Assembly: GCF_026250525.1 (NCBI RefSeq)
Contig: NZ_CP111067.1
Coordinates: 1 to 64,000, forward strand
Length of the DNA: 64,000 bases
Origin: Chondrinema litorale
GTDB lineage: Bacteria > Bacteroidota > Bacteroidia > Cytophagales > Flammeovirgaceae
Direction: 5' to 3'
Both the position numbers and the translations under genes were made by a program. Positions 56,394-64,000 of the stretch are shown in pieces. The notes under the pieces are model-generated. The model had not been told where the DNA came from. It did not search any database and was given only the letters and a program-made list of their open reading frames with translations. Each line of letters opens with the position of its first letter. Position 1 is the stretch's first letter.

Positions 56394-57183
56394 ACGACAA
56401 AATTCGGGTATGCCACAAAGTGTAATTATCAGACTTTTTTACACGCCATAGTTGATAACTTTTGGATAAAAGTCTACTAAAAGCTCAAAAAACGACAAAA
56501 ACCGGGTGATTTTATGTAGATTATATTAATAAAAGTAGGTACAAAAAGTTGATTGATTTTGTCAAACAACGACATTTTTCGGGTAAATAACTGCTGCTGT
56601 AGCATATTTTTTTAAATATTGCTGTATCCGGATTGTGATATTACATATTCTCTTCGTGACAAACTATTTTTCACCTTAAAGTCGGTACTATTTCTAATGA
56701 TTCTAGAGATATGAAAAAATTATACAACGACAAAAACCGGGTTTACCAACGACATTTTTCGGGTTTGTATAACAATGTACATTTACCAATATTAAGAACC
56801 CTGTAAAATGCGGGTCAAGCAAATTTGCTATTTAAAGCGACATTTATCGGGAGATTAAAGACGACAAAAACCGGGTTAATAGACCCTTTTTATTTCTATG
56901 ATTTAGTATCAAATAGAAATTTTTTGCTTTTTTTTAAAAAAAATAGTCCATTAAACTCATCTCTTTTAAATTTTATCTGTTTTATATTATTTACTTCTTT
57001 TATAATATTTTCGGAGGCTGTATCTATCTGTTTTTGAGGCAGTTAATGCACCTAAAAACGACAAAAATCGGGTTTGCTGCTGACATAAGTCGGGCGTAAC
57101 AACGACTTTTATCGGGTTATGCAACGCGCTTTTTCGGGCAAAAAGACGACTTATTTCGGGTTGAACAACGACAAAAATCGGGA
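56394..57183 (+). repeat. Iteron array, 13 copies of a 16-bp repeat (replication origin 1)
   Basis: Consensus ACGACAAAAATCGGGT, all in one orientation. Start positions: 56394, 56492, 56569, 56727, 56749, 56837, 56861, 57058, 57080, 57102, 57124, 57146 and 57168. The last six are exactly 22 bp apart, about two helical turns, and end 74 bp before the Rep_3 start codon. The centre varies (AAAAA, TTTTT, TTTAT) while the ends ACGAC and CGGG are conserved. This is the structure of an iteron-controlled plasmid origin. Confidence 0.92.
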
Positions 57184-57187
57184 AAAA

Positions 57188-57243
57188 ACGACGCTTAATA
57201 AAATTGTCGCTTTTGTTTATTTTTCTATATATTTACCTATTCG
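57188..57243 (+). promoter_or_regulatory. rep1 promoter/operator with inverted half-iterons
   Basis: ACGAC (57188-57192) and GTCGC (57206-57210) are iteron heads in inverted orientation, the usual layout of a Rep-dimer operator. TTTTG at 57211 and TACCTATTCG at 57234 are a weak Bacteroidota-like promoter. Rep autoregulation is therefore likely. Confidence 0.45.
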
Positions 57244-57256
57244 TAATTTTTTAGTC

Positions 57257-58297
57257 ATGAGAAAATCTCCCTCTACAATAGTAAAGGCAAATAATATTAT
57301 TGAGGCAAAATATAAACTGAATACCAGAGAACAAAAGGTTTTGCTGTTATTCATTTCTATGTTGCGTCCAGATCACAAGTCTGGTCATATTTACCATACC
57401 CATGTAAATGAGATTAGTGAAATACTCAATCAGAATGATGCCAAATGGGGAGATGCCTATGATTCTTTTAAGGAAATTGTAACTACGCTTAAAAGTAAAC
57501 CACTACACCTCGAAAATGAGAAAGAGCTAATTATTTGCAACTGGTTGGGTTCTGTTACTATTGTGAAACAGTCAGGAGAAATAAAATTTGCTTTTGAACC
57601 TCAGTTAGAACCTTTTTTATTCGAAGTAAAAAAGAACTTCACTAAGTATCCGCTCCAAAACATCATTAAACTGAAAAGTGGTTTTAGCATTAGGGTTTAT
57701 GAGTTGCTTAAACAGTATGCAACTATTGGTAAACGTAGGTTTGAATTGCAAGATTTAAGAGCGATGCTAGGTTTAGAAGAAAGTGCCTATCCACGTTATT
57801 ACGATTTTAAAAGAAGGGTTTTGATTACCGCCCAGAATGAATTAAAAAAGAAAACCGATATTTCTTTTACCTTTAAGGAAGAGCGCCACGGTGGAAAAAA
57901 AATATCGTCACTCGTATTTTTTATAACCCAACAAAAGCAAGATAGCGACGATGAACTAGACCAATTAGATATTTCATTGACTAAAACTGTTGGCAAAAAT
58001 AGTACTTCTGTAAAAGTTGAACAGACACCGTTTAATAACCAAACTGATACAGTTACAGAGACTGAAACAGATGAAAAAGAGATGCGACTCACTGAGCGCT
58101 TAAAAGAATTTGGTTTGGATGATTGGCAAGTACAAAAAATTCTAAAGGAAGTAGGAGCAGATGCACAAACAGGTATTTGGCGTTTAATTAATGAAATTAA
58201 AATGTTCCATCGCGATGGAAAAATTAAAGGTTCTCTTTCTGGCTATGCTGCTAAAGTTATCGATGCCAAGTATCAGTTGAAGTTTTTTAGGGATTGA
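57257..58297 (+). CDS. Rep_3-family replication initiator 1
   Basis: 346 residues from ATG at 57257 (MRKSPSTIVKANNIIEAKYKLNTREQKVLLLFISML). A longer frame from 57119 would overlap the iterons and is not protein-like. Two winged-helix domains are expected: WH1 ~15-130 (LNTREQKVLLL, LKSKPLHLENEKELIICNWL) and WH2 ~140-235 (KSGFSIRVYELLKQYATIGKRRFELQDLRAMLGL, YPRYYDFKRRVLITAQNELKKKTDISF). A C-terminal ~100-residue extension with its own helical motif (RLKEFGLDDWQVQKILKEVG) follows. It binds iterons to start replication. Confidence 0.93.
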   Translation: MRKSPSTIVKANNIIEAKYKLNTREQKVLLLFISMLRPDHKSGHIYHTHVNEISEILNQNDAKWGDAYDSFKEIVTTLKSKPLHLENEKELIICNWLGSVTIVKQSGEIKFAFEPQLEPFLFEVKKNFTKYPLQNIIKLKSGFSIRVYELLKQYATIGKRRFELQDLRAMLGLEESAYPRYYDFKRRVLITAQNELKKKTDISFTFKEERHGGKKISSLVFFITQQKQDSDDELDQLDISLTKTVGKNSTSVKVEQTPFNNQTDTVTETETDEKEMRLTERLKEFGLDDWQVQKILKEVGADAQTGIWRLINEIKMFHRDGKIKGSLSGYAAKVIDAKYQLKFFRD

Positions 58298-58584
58298 TTT
58301 ATACCTATTCAAGTTTGTTAATTAAAGATAACTTAATGTAACCATTAGCTTCTTTTTTTGAACTTTTGAGCCATTTAGGCTTGTATCTATCTATTTTAAT
58401 GACAAAAAGTTATCTTTAGAATATCCATTAAATCCTTTTGATTGTCTTCAGTTTTATGACTTGAATCATAAATCGGCTCTTAAACCTTACAAAAAGTTAT
58501 ATTATCTTGCTTTTAATACTTATTAATAATTAAAGATTTAGGTTTAATACAACTTAACATAATTATTCTACTAATAAAAGTTTA
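58298..58584. repeat. Left part of the second iteron region
   Basis: This 287-bp gap has ACAAAAAGTTATCTTT at 58402-58417, ACAAAAAGTTATATTATCTT at 58489-58508 and a partial AAAGATAACTT at 58325-58335. They belong to the same family as sites to the right of the IS, so the IS has split one region. Confidence 0.7.
58577..58584. repeat. 8-bp target-site duplication, left copy
   Basis: AAAGTTTA directly outside the left IS end. It matches 59599-59606 exactly. Eight bp is the known duplication length of IS1595-family insertion. Confidence 0.9.
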
Positions 58585-59598
58585 AATGATTATCCGTAAA
58601 GCTACCACAAAGTAAATAGGGTATGGTCTGCGCTTCGAAATTAGCTCAAAAACAGGTCATTATGGATAGTATTATTGAATTCATGTAAGCGTACCGCAAT
58701 GAGCAGGTATGCCGTGAGCGTTTCAAGGAAATCAGGGATAAAGCAGGTGTTTGTTGCAAGAAATGCGGTAGCCAAGAGCATTACTGGCTAAATAGCAAGC
58801 AGATGTACCAATGCAAGTCATGCAGTTTTAGGACAGGCCTCCGCAGTGGCACCATCATGGAAGCTTCCAAACTTCCGTTTCGCTACTGGTTCGTTGCTAT
58901 CTGGCTGATGGGCTGTAGCAAGAAAGGTTCTTCTGCCTGTAATGTGCAGAGGCAGCTCAATCATAAGCGCTATGAACCTATCTGGGCAATGATGCACAAA
59001 ATACGCTCTGCGATGGGCCAACGGGACAACCACTACTTGCTGGGAGGCAATATTGAGGTAGACGAAGGGTTCTTTGAAACACTAGTACCCGAGGGGCAGA
59101 AGGAAGAGGAGAGAAAGCGGGGAAGGGGGAGCCAGAAGCAGACCATGGCGATGGTCTTTGCACAGACAGAGGTGGTGCTACAGCCTAAAAAACACCGCCC
59201 TTCTAAAAGGTGCAAGTATTTCAAAATGGCTGTATGCGCTGATTTTACAGTAGAAACTGCTAGAAATACGATTACCCGGCATGTTGCCCAGAATGCCAAG
59301 ATGATTACAGATGGCTATTCAACCTATCAGTCACTGGCAGGAGAGTTCGAGATGGATGTGGAAAAAGTGCCCTCAAAACAGGCCCATATCAAACTACCTT
59401 GGGTACATACAGCCATTGGGAATGCAAAGAAAGTCCTACAAGGGATATATCAGCATACAAGGCCAGGGTATCTACAGAATTATCTAGATGAGTTCTGTTA
59501 CAAACTCAATAGAAGATACTTTGAAAATGATATTTTTGACAGAATATTAATTGCTTGTACGCTCAATTGAGCTTGTGGTAAGAATACGGATAATCATT
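58585..59598 (+). mobile_element. IS1595-family insertion sequence, 1014 bp
   Basis: Terminal inverted repeats of 26 bp (58585-58610 and 59573-59598) share AATGATTATCCGTA and TACCACAA with a few mismatches between. An 8-bp duplication, AAAGTTTA, flanks it. The element looks richer in G+C than its surroundings. It carries a single transposase frame broken by a stop at codon 9. It is inserted inside the second iteron region. Confidence 0.92.
58662..59570 (+). pseudogene. IS1595-family transposase with stop at codon 9
   Basis: The natural start appears to be ATG at 58662 (MDSIIEFM), but the next codon, 58686-58688, is TAA. The frame then continues unbroken (AYRNEQVCRERFKEIRDKAG) through the zinc ribbon with CKKC and CKSC, the DDE-type residues IEVDEGFFE, MITDGYSTY, and the terminal LPWVHTAIGNAKKVLQGIYQHTRPGYLQNYLDEF, KLNRRYF to TGA. 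The first ATG after the stop is at 58803 and would lose the first CxxC of the ribbon. It is probably inactive, unless rescued by read-through. Confidence 0.85.
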
Positions 59599-59606
59599 AA
59601 AGTTTA
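59599..59606. repeat. 8-bp target-site duplication, right copy
   Basis: AAAGTTTA directly after the right IS end, identical to 58577-58584. Confidence 0.9.
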
Positions 59607-59649
59607 TTTTTAAAACTGTTCATTGAAACGAAAGTCCAAAAAGAAACTT

Positions 59650-59907
59650 ACAAAAGGTTATATTATTCTTACAAAAAGTTATTTTAACTAAATGAGCAAT
59701 AAAGATAACTTTTTGTCAATTTGTTGGAGCTTTTCTATTAAAACCCAAAAGCTAGAATGAGGAAATTGTATAAAAGCACTATTAGATGGGAATTATTTAG
59801 TTATTTATTTTCTAATTTTAATTTCTACGCGCAAAATTTGAACAATATAAGTTAAACAAGAAGTATTTTCATCTAAGTTAGAATCTCTATAAAAGATAAC
59901 TTTTTGT
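59650..59907. repeat. Right part of the second iteron region (origin 2)
   Basis: Four sites: ACAAAAGGTTATATTATTCT at 59650, ACAAAAAGTTATTTT at 59671 (21 bp apart, same orientation), and AAAGATAACTTTTTGT at 59701-59716 and 59892-59907 in the opposite orientation. With the sites left of the IS this gives six. The last ends 59 bp before the second initiator gene. The sequence has nothing in common with the origin-1 iterons. Confidence 0.8.
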
Positions 59908-59966
59908 AAACTATTTAAAATTATACTACTTAATGTGTATAAAAATGATAATCTCATTTTAATAAT

Positions 59967-60677
59967 ATGCCATCTATAGAAAAAAATAAACAACTTAAGC
60001 AATCTAATTTAATTACAAGCTCTCGGTATTCTATGACTGCCGTAGAGATGAATATTATATTTCTATTAATTGCTCAGCTAAAAAAAGACGATCCGGTAGA
60101 TAAAGTTTATCAAATCTCTGTAAAAGAGTTGGAAGCTGCTGCCGGAAGTAAAATTAACTATGGCAGACTTAAAGATTATACTTTTAAGCTACGAAACAGA
60201 GGTTACGAAATAGAAAATAAAGAAGGTTATTTACAAATTGGTATTTGTGCTTCGGTAGAATACATAAGACAAAGTGGTGTGCTCGAAATTGAAATTGCGC
60301 GTAAATTACGTCCGTTTTTATTCGACCTCAAAGATAACTTTACTACCTATAGTTTAAAAAATGCTTTAAAGGTAAGAGGCACTTATGCAAAGCGTCTTTT
60401 TCAAATGTTTTGTATGTGGCAGTCTACAGGTAAATTCTTGATTAAGATAGAGGAGTTAAAGTATAAGTTAGATTTAATTAATAGAGTAACAGGTGAAGAA
60501 AAATATGAGAAATATGGCATGTTTAAGAAAAAAGTGATTGATGTAGCACTTAGAGAGATTAATGAAAATACAGATTTTGATATCGAATTTGAAGAGATTA
60601 AAACAGGCCGAAAAATTACTACGTTTGTGTTTTTTATTAAGCTAAAAGAATCTGCAAGCCTTATAGCGAAATTTTGA
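59967..60677 (+). CDS. Rep_3-family replication initiator 2
   Basis: 236 residues, shorter than initiator 1 and only distantly similar to it. It begins with SNLITSSRYSMTAVEMNIIFLLIAQL, the usual WH1 start of RepB-like initiators. RLKDYTFKLRNRGYEI, then FTTYSLKNALKVRGTYAKRLFQMFCMW and YGMFKKKVIDVALREINENTDFDIEFEEIKTGRKITTFVFFI form WH2. It lacks the C-terminal extension of initiator 1. It presumably recognises the AAAGATAACTTTTTGT sites upstream. A weak hairpin shared with the next gene follows after 77 bp. Confidence 0.92.
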   Translation: MPSIEKNKQLKQSNLITSSRYSMTAVEMNIIFLLIAQLKKDDPVDKVYQISVKELEAAAGSKINYGRLKDYTFKLRNRGYEIENKEGYLQIGICASVEYIRQSGVLEIEIARKLRPFLFDLKDNFTTYSLKNALKVRGTYAKRLFQMFCMWQSTGKFLIKIEELKYKLDLINRVTGEEKYEKYGMFKKKVIDVALREINENTDFDIEFEEIKTGRKITTFVFFIKLKESASLIAKF

Positions 60678-60754
60678 TAAATGAAATATTGAGTTACCTA
60701 GCTTCTTTTGGTACTGGTTAAGCTAGGATTGAAAAAATAACCTAAAAAGAAAAA

Positions 60755-60790
60755 AATATGGGATTAAGAGTTAACCTCCAATCCCATATT
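60755..60790 (-). terminator. Terminator between rep2 and the T9SS gene
   Basis: AATATGGGATT pairs with AATCCCATATT. On the minus strand T-rich sequence (TTTTTTCTTTTT) follows, so it mainly ends the large minus-strand gene. Confidence 0.8.
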
Positions 60791-60852
60791 ATACATCTAA
60801 TTGATTTGTTCCTTAATGGTTTGTACTAAGAAATCTTTATTATCTATTCTGT

Positions 60853-63800
60853 TTATTGTTTTACTATCTTAAATGTCTTTTTATAGTTATTAAGATTTAC
60901 TTCGATAACATATAATCCTTTTTTAAGATGATGTAAACCTAATTCAATAATAGTATCTGGCTGATAGATAGTTTCGGACATCAATTCTATCTTTCTACCA
61001 TCTATACTGAAAGCTGTAATATTAAGATTGCCTTCCTTATTATATTCTGGTTTAATTTTTAGAAACGAAGTAACAGGATTTGGTCCAAAAGCGACATCAA
61101 ACGAAAGTGCTTCCTCTTCCTCTATTATTTCTTCAAGTGGATTACCATCTTTATCGTTACTTGCAACTACTGGCATATCTCCATTTGGCAATAACACAGT
61201 AAATGTAAGTGCTTCAGAAATTGATACATCACCATCATCATCAAAAGCTTTTGCTGTTATTTCATAAACTCCTGGATCAGGTGTTACCCATTTAAAAGAG
61301 TAAGGAACTTTAGTTACTGCTGCAAGTAACTCTTCTCCATTATAGAACTCTACCTTTTCAACCTTTCCATCTTTATCTGTTACACTTGTTTCTAATGTTA
61401 CATTTTTAGTATACTCATAAATTTTATCCATTGAGTTAAGCCAATCGATATCAGGTAAAATATTTGTTAACTTAATTGCCGAAATATTTACTTCAGGAGC
61501 TATTTCAAGCTGGTTATTATTTTCCATTGAAGCAGTGATTGTATATTTGCCTTTTGTAAAAGTTGACCAATTAATCTGATAAGGATATTGAGTAGCTTCA
61601 CCTATCTTATTTCCATTGATATAGAAATTTACAGTTACATCTTTTACTCTACCATTTGTCTGACTCGGAACATTTGCTGAAATTGTCACCTCCTTATTAG
61701 TTTCAACTTCGCTACCATCAAAAGGATAAGTAATTGCAAAGCTTTCTGAGGTAGTTTTTGCTACTTCAAATGTGATTGTTTCTTCCATTAACAGATTACC
61801 ATTACCTCGTTTGCGGTCGTAAACTTCAGCCGTTAAAGTGTACATACCTGGACTAGGAGTCCAGTTGAAGTAATCTCCATTTTTATCTCCATATACTGTG
61901 TATGGAGCAGAGTTTTCAGTTCGTACATTTTCATTGTTCATAATGAAAACAATACTATTTTCACCTGAGATTGGTATATCGTACCTTATGTTTAGATTTT
62001 GAGATGATAGTTCAGAAAGGACTATTTTATCTGAATCTGCAATGTATTCGATATCAGTATCTTTACTTGCATCAATAAGCATAAAGTTTGATGGCTCAAT
62101 TTCTGGTTCAGGCTCTTCTTGGTATTCAATTGTGGAGATGAGTAATTCTGGAGCGACTGTATTTTCTTTTGACATAAAGGCCACATCGTTTCCTCCAGCA
62201 TCCATTGAAATAATAAAAGAAATACTACCATTGCCAGTAATTGCATTTGTTACATCAAAACTATAGACTTTAGGGTTTGAATAGCTTTCTGTTAAGTTAT
62301 CTAATTCTAATTCTTTATTGGGTTTATTTTGAGAAGATAAATTAAACTCTGTCCAATTGTTATGGTCACCCTTAAATACTCGTAGTGTTCCATTTCCATT
62401 ATCTGAACCTATTTTGATATTTAATGTAGCATTTTTAATATCTGCTTTTTCAGCAATGCCTTCAATATTAAATTGTAAATAAGTTTCTCTTTTATCATTC
62501 TCTATTCTAAGATCTTTATTGTTTTTTAATGTTCCATTTTCAAGGTATGCGTCATGTATTGTAGAAAAGTTAAAAGAACTTTCAATAATGTTATCTCCTT
62601 TATTAGATATATTTGAATCATTGTCTTCAGTATCTTTATTGTTTAATACATATCCTTCAGGCTGTAAACATTGTGTGAGAAATTGATCAGGATTACCCAA
62701 CCCATCGTTATCATTATCGGCATACCAGATTGTATTAGGGTTTATAGAACTATTAGCATCATCACAATCATCGTTATTTAAAACATAACCTGTTGGTTGT
62801 GTACATGAACTTAAGCTTTCTAAACCACCATACTTGTCACCATCAGCATCTTTGTACCATATCGTTATATTCTGGTCTGGGTTATAAACTGAAGGACAGT
62901 TATCTTTTTCATCAGCGATACCATCTGAATCTGAATCAGGTTTTATAACTGTAACAGATATGCTTTCTGAAATAGAGATAGCATTCTCATTATCATATGC
63001 TTTAGCATTTATAGTATATACTCCTGTTTTAATATTATTCCAACTAAAACTATACGGTTTACTAGATGTTTCAGCTAGTAGTGTATTATTAGCATAAAAT
63101 CCTACTTTACTTATTGAGCCATCTTTGTCAAGTGCGTCTGCAGAAATTGTTATCGTATTTCCTTCAGTATATGTTGTATGGTTTTCTGGAGATATAATGC
63201 TTACAGTGGGCAGTTGGTTTATAGTAGCAAGTCCATTTATTTGAACTGTTACAATACTTTCTGATGCGTTAGAGCTTATTGTAAGTTTTTCAGAGTAACT
63301 GCCTTCATATTCAGGTTTGAATAATACAGGTAGATCGATTTGCTCACCAGATTTAATAGTGAGATTCTTTATTGTTCCTTCAAAAGGTGTATTATAGTTT
63401 ATGTTATCTATAATGAGATCAATATTTCCTGTGTTTTGAATTTTTAGATATTTAGTAGAAGCTTTACCTACCTTAGTGGGATCAAATATTAATTCATTAT
63501 TAACCGATATTTCAGCTTTTTCAATAACAGTAATAGTTTGCTTCTTTTCAAAAGCGCCAATATCGGGAGCATTTCCGGAGAAGTCTAGGTTTACGGCATC
63601 TCCTTGTTGCCAACTTCTACTTTCTGATAACTCTAAATATCCATTACTGTAATCGATACCTTTGATTTCTACGGCTAAGCCTGTGCCTATCCGAATCTTA
63701 TCTCCTGTTTGTATCCCAAAACCATCACTAAAATAGCGGGCATCCTCTACCTGTACTCGATTGCCTGAACCACTTGAGCTCATCACTTGGGTTAAGGATA

Positions 63801-64000
63801 CACCTTTGTCTATCAATTTGCTGTTACCATTCAAATAAAAGTCTTCCATTGTTTTTGGACTTGCTGCCATAAAACCCGGTTCAGATAACACATTGCCCGA
63901 TACCTGTTTACCATAATTACGCTCTATGTCTGACACTGAGGCCTTGCCTATACCCTCTACATACAACCAGTCTACCTCACCACTTTGTGAATAAAAACAA
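60853..64000 (-). CDS. Large modular T9SS protein with beta-helix end (5' end outside window)
   Basis: The frame is open to the right edge, so the start is missing; the TTG near 63966 is internal. The visible 1049 codons begin with the end of a beta-helix domain (identical to the 32061-33740 product up to GAFE). Then follow an anchor-D-like Ig domain, a Big-type Ig domain (PTVSIISPENHTTYTEG), Asp-rich calcium repeats (DSDSDGIADEKDNCPSVYNPDQ), a DNRLRE/CBM96-like beta domain (HDAYLENGTLKNNKDLRIEND, ATLNIKIG), two more Ig domains and a T9SS sorting domain (VAFGPNPVTSFLKI, LKKGLYVIEVNL). It is likely a surface enzyme or adhesin for a glycan; CBM96 members known to me bind alginate. Confidence 0.85.
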   Translation of the reverse strand, partial: CFYSQSGEVDWLYVEGIGKASVSDIERNYGKQVSGNVLSEPGFMAASPKTMEDFYLNGNSKLIDKGVSLTQVMSSSGSGNRVQVEDARYFSDGFGIQTGDKIRIGTGLAVEIKGIDYSNGYLELSESRSWQQGDAVNLDFSGNAPDIGAFEKKQTITVIEKAEISVNNELIFDPTKVGKASTKYLKIQNTGNIDLIIDNINYNTPFEGTIKNLTIKSGEQIDLPVLFKPEYEGSYSEKLTISSNASESIVTVQINGLATINQLPTVSIISPENHTTYTEGNTITISADALDKDGSISKVGFYANNTLLAETSSKPYSFSWNNIKTGVYTINAKAYDNENAISISESISVTVIKPDSDSDGIADEKDNCPSVYNPDQNITIWYKDADGDKYGGLESLSSCTQPTGYVLNNDDCDDANSSINPNTIWYADNDNDGLGNPDQFLTQCLQPEGYVLNNKDTEDNDSNISNKGDNIIESSFNFSTIHDAYLENGTLKNNKDLRIENDKRETYLQFNIEGIAEKADIKNATLNIKIGSDNGNGTLRVFKGDHNNWTEFNLSSQNKPNKELELDNLTESYSNPKVYSFDVTNAITGNGSISFIISMDAGGNDVAFMSKENTVAPELLISTIEYQEEPEPEIEPSNFMLIDASKDTDIEYIADSDKIVLSELSSQNLNIRYDIPISGENSIVFIMNNENVRTENSAPYTVYGDKNGDYFNWTPSPGMYTLTAEVYDRKRGNGNLLMEETITFEVAKTTSESFAITYPFDGSEVETNKEVTISANVPSQTNGRVKDVTVNFYINGNKIGEATQYPYQINWSTFTKGKYTITASMENNNQLEIAPEVNISAIKLTNILPDIDWLNSMDKIYEYTKNVTLETSVTDKDGKVEKVEFYNGEELLAAVTKVPYSFKWVTPDPGVYEITAKAFDDDGDVSISEALTFTVLLPNGDMPVVASNDKDGNPLEEIIEEEEALSFDVAFGPNPVTSFLKIKPEYNKEGNLNITAFSIDGRKIELMSETIYQPDTIIELGLHHLKKGLYVIEVNLNNYKKTFKIVKQ
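63547..64000 (-). repeat. 454-bp direct repeat, copy 2 (continues past window)
   Basis: It matches 32088-32541 base for base by reading, in the same orientation. The left limit at 63547 lies just after the GAFE codons, where the two proteins diverge. The right limit is set by the window, so the duplicated tract is probably longer. Confidence 0.95.

Noticed and set aside
56394..57183. CRISPR array
   Set aside because: The repeats are only 16 bp, spacers of 6 bp or irregular length, and no cas gene is present; the Rep_3 gene downstream makes iterons the clear reading.
57119..57256. N-terminal 46-residue extension of Rep 1
   Set aside because: It is translated iteron DNA; the ATG at 57257 starts the conserved region and leaves the promoter free.
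63940..63966. TTG start of the last gene
   Set aside because: The frame continues to the window edge and the identical copy at 32 kb is read through this point.

Overview
The window looks like a large replicon of a marine-type Bacteroidota, probably Cytophagales. The DNA is AT-rich, four large secreted proteins are present of which three end in type IX secretion (T9SS) sorting domains, the export genes are the Bacteroidota Wza/Wzc type, and genes lack strong Shine-Dalgarno sites. No rRNA, tRNA or CRISPR array was seen. The species cannot be named from sequence alone.

Region 1 (1-6.9 kb) holds the tail of a malectin/T9SS protein, then an SLC13-type anion permease followed by cysC, cysD, a dinD-like gene, cysN and cysQ. 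This set can import sulfate, make PAPS and destroy the by-product PAP. The window has no PAPS reductase or sulfite reductase, so the PAPS is more likely used for sulfation than for cysteine synthesis.

Region 2 (7-32 kb) is an exopolysaccharide locus. It contains an initiating undecaprenyl-phosphate sugar transferase, a GtrA protein, a DPM-like GT2, a GT-C-like membrane protein, an asparagine-synthase-like protein, Wza, Wzc, Wzx, a Wzy/ligase-like protein, four GT4 glycosyltransferases, a heparinase II/III-like lyase, an AlgD-like GDP-mannose dehydrogenase and five different sulfotransferases between the glycosyltransferases. Together with region 1 this reads as a self-contained factory for a sulfated, uronate-containing polymer. 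A 12-bp motif recurs upstream of both main EPS transcription units.

Region 3 (32-50 kb) carries a beta-helix protein, an orphan ParB-like protein, small unknown genes, rfbC-rfbD-rfbB (dTDP-rhamnose, without rfbA), a 2397-residue multidomain surface protein with both dockerin-like and cohesin-like segments, a processive GT2, small membrane proteins and a LysR regulator. A 670-bp gap at 47.4-48.06 kb contains a cluster of compact hairpins.

Region 4 (50-64 kb) is a plasmid-type maintenance block: ParA with a ribbon-helix-helix-like partner, a SWIM zinc-finger protein with a 980-residue helical partner, a 13-copy iteron array, a Rep_3 initiator, an IS1595-family element with 8-bp target duplication and a stop at transposase codon 9, a second iteron set of unrelated sequence, and a second Rep_3 initiator. 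A large T9SS protein then runs off the right edge.

The last 454 bp of the window (63547-64000) repeat 32088-32541 with no difference that I can see, in the same orientation. These direct repeats bracket 31,459 bp that include every replication and partition gene. The interval could therefore be an integrated plasmid, or one half of a cointegrate, able to resolve by recombination between the repeats.
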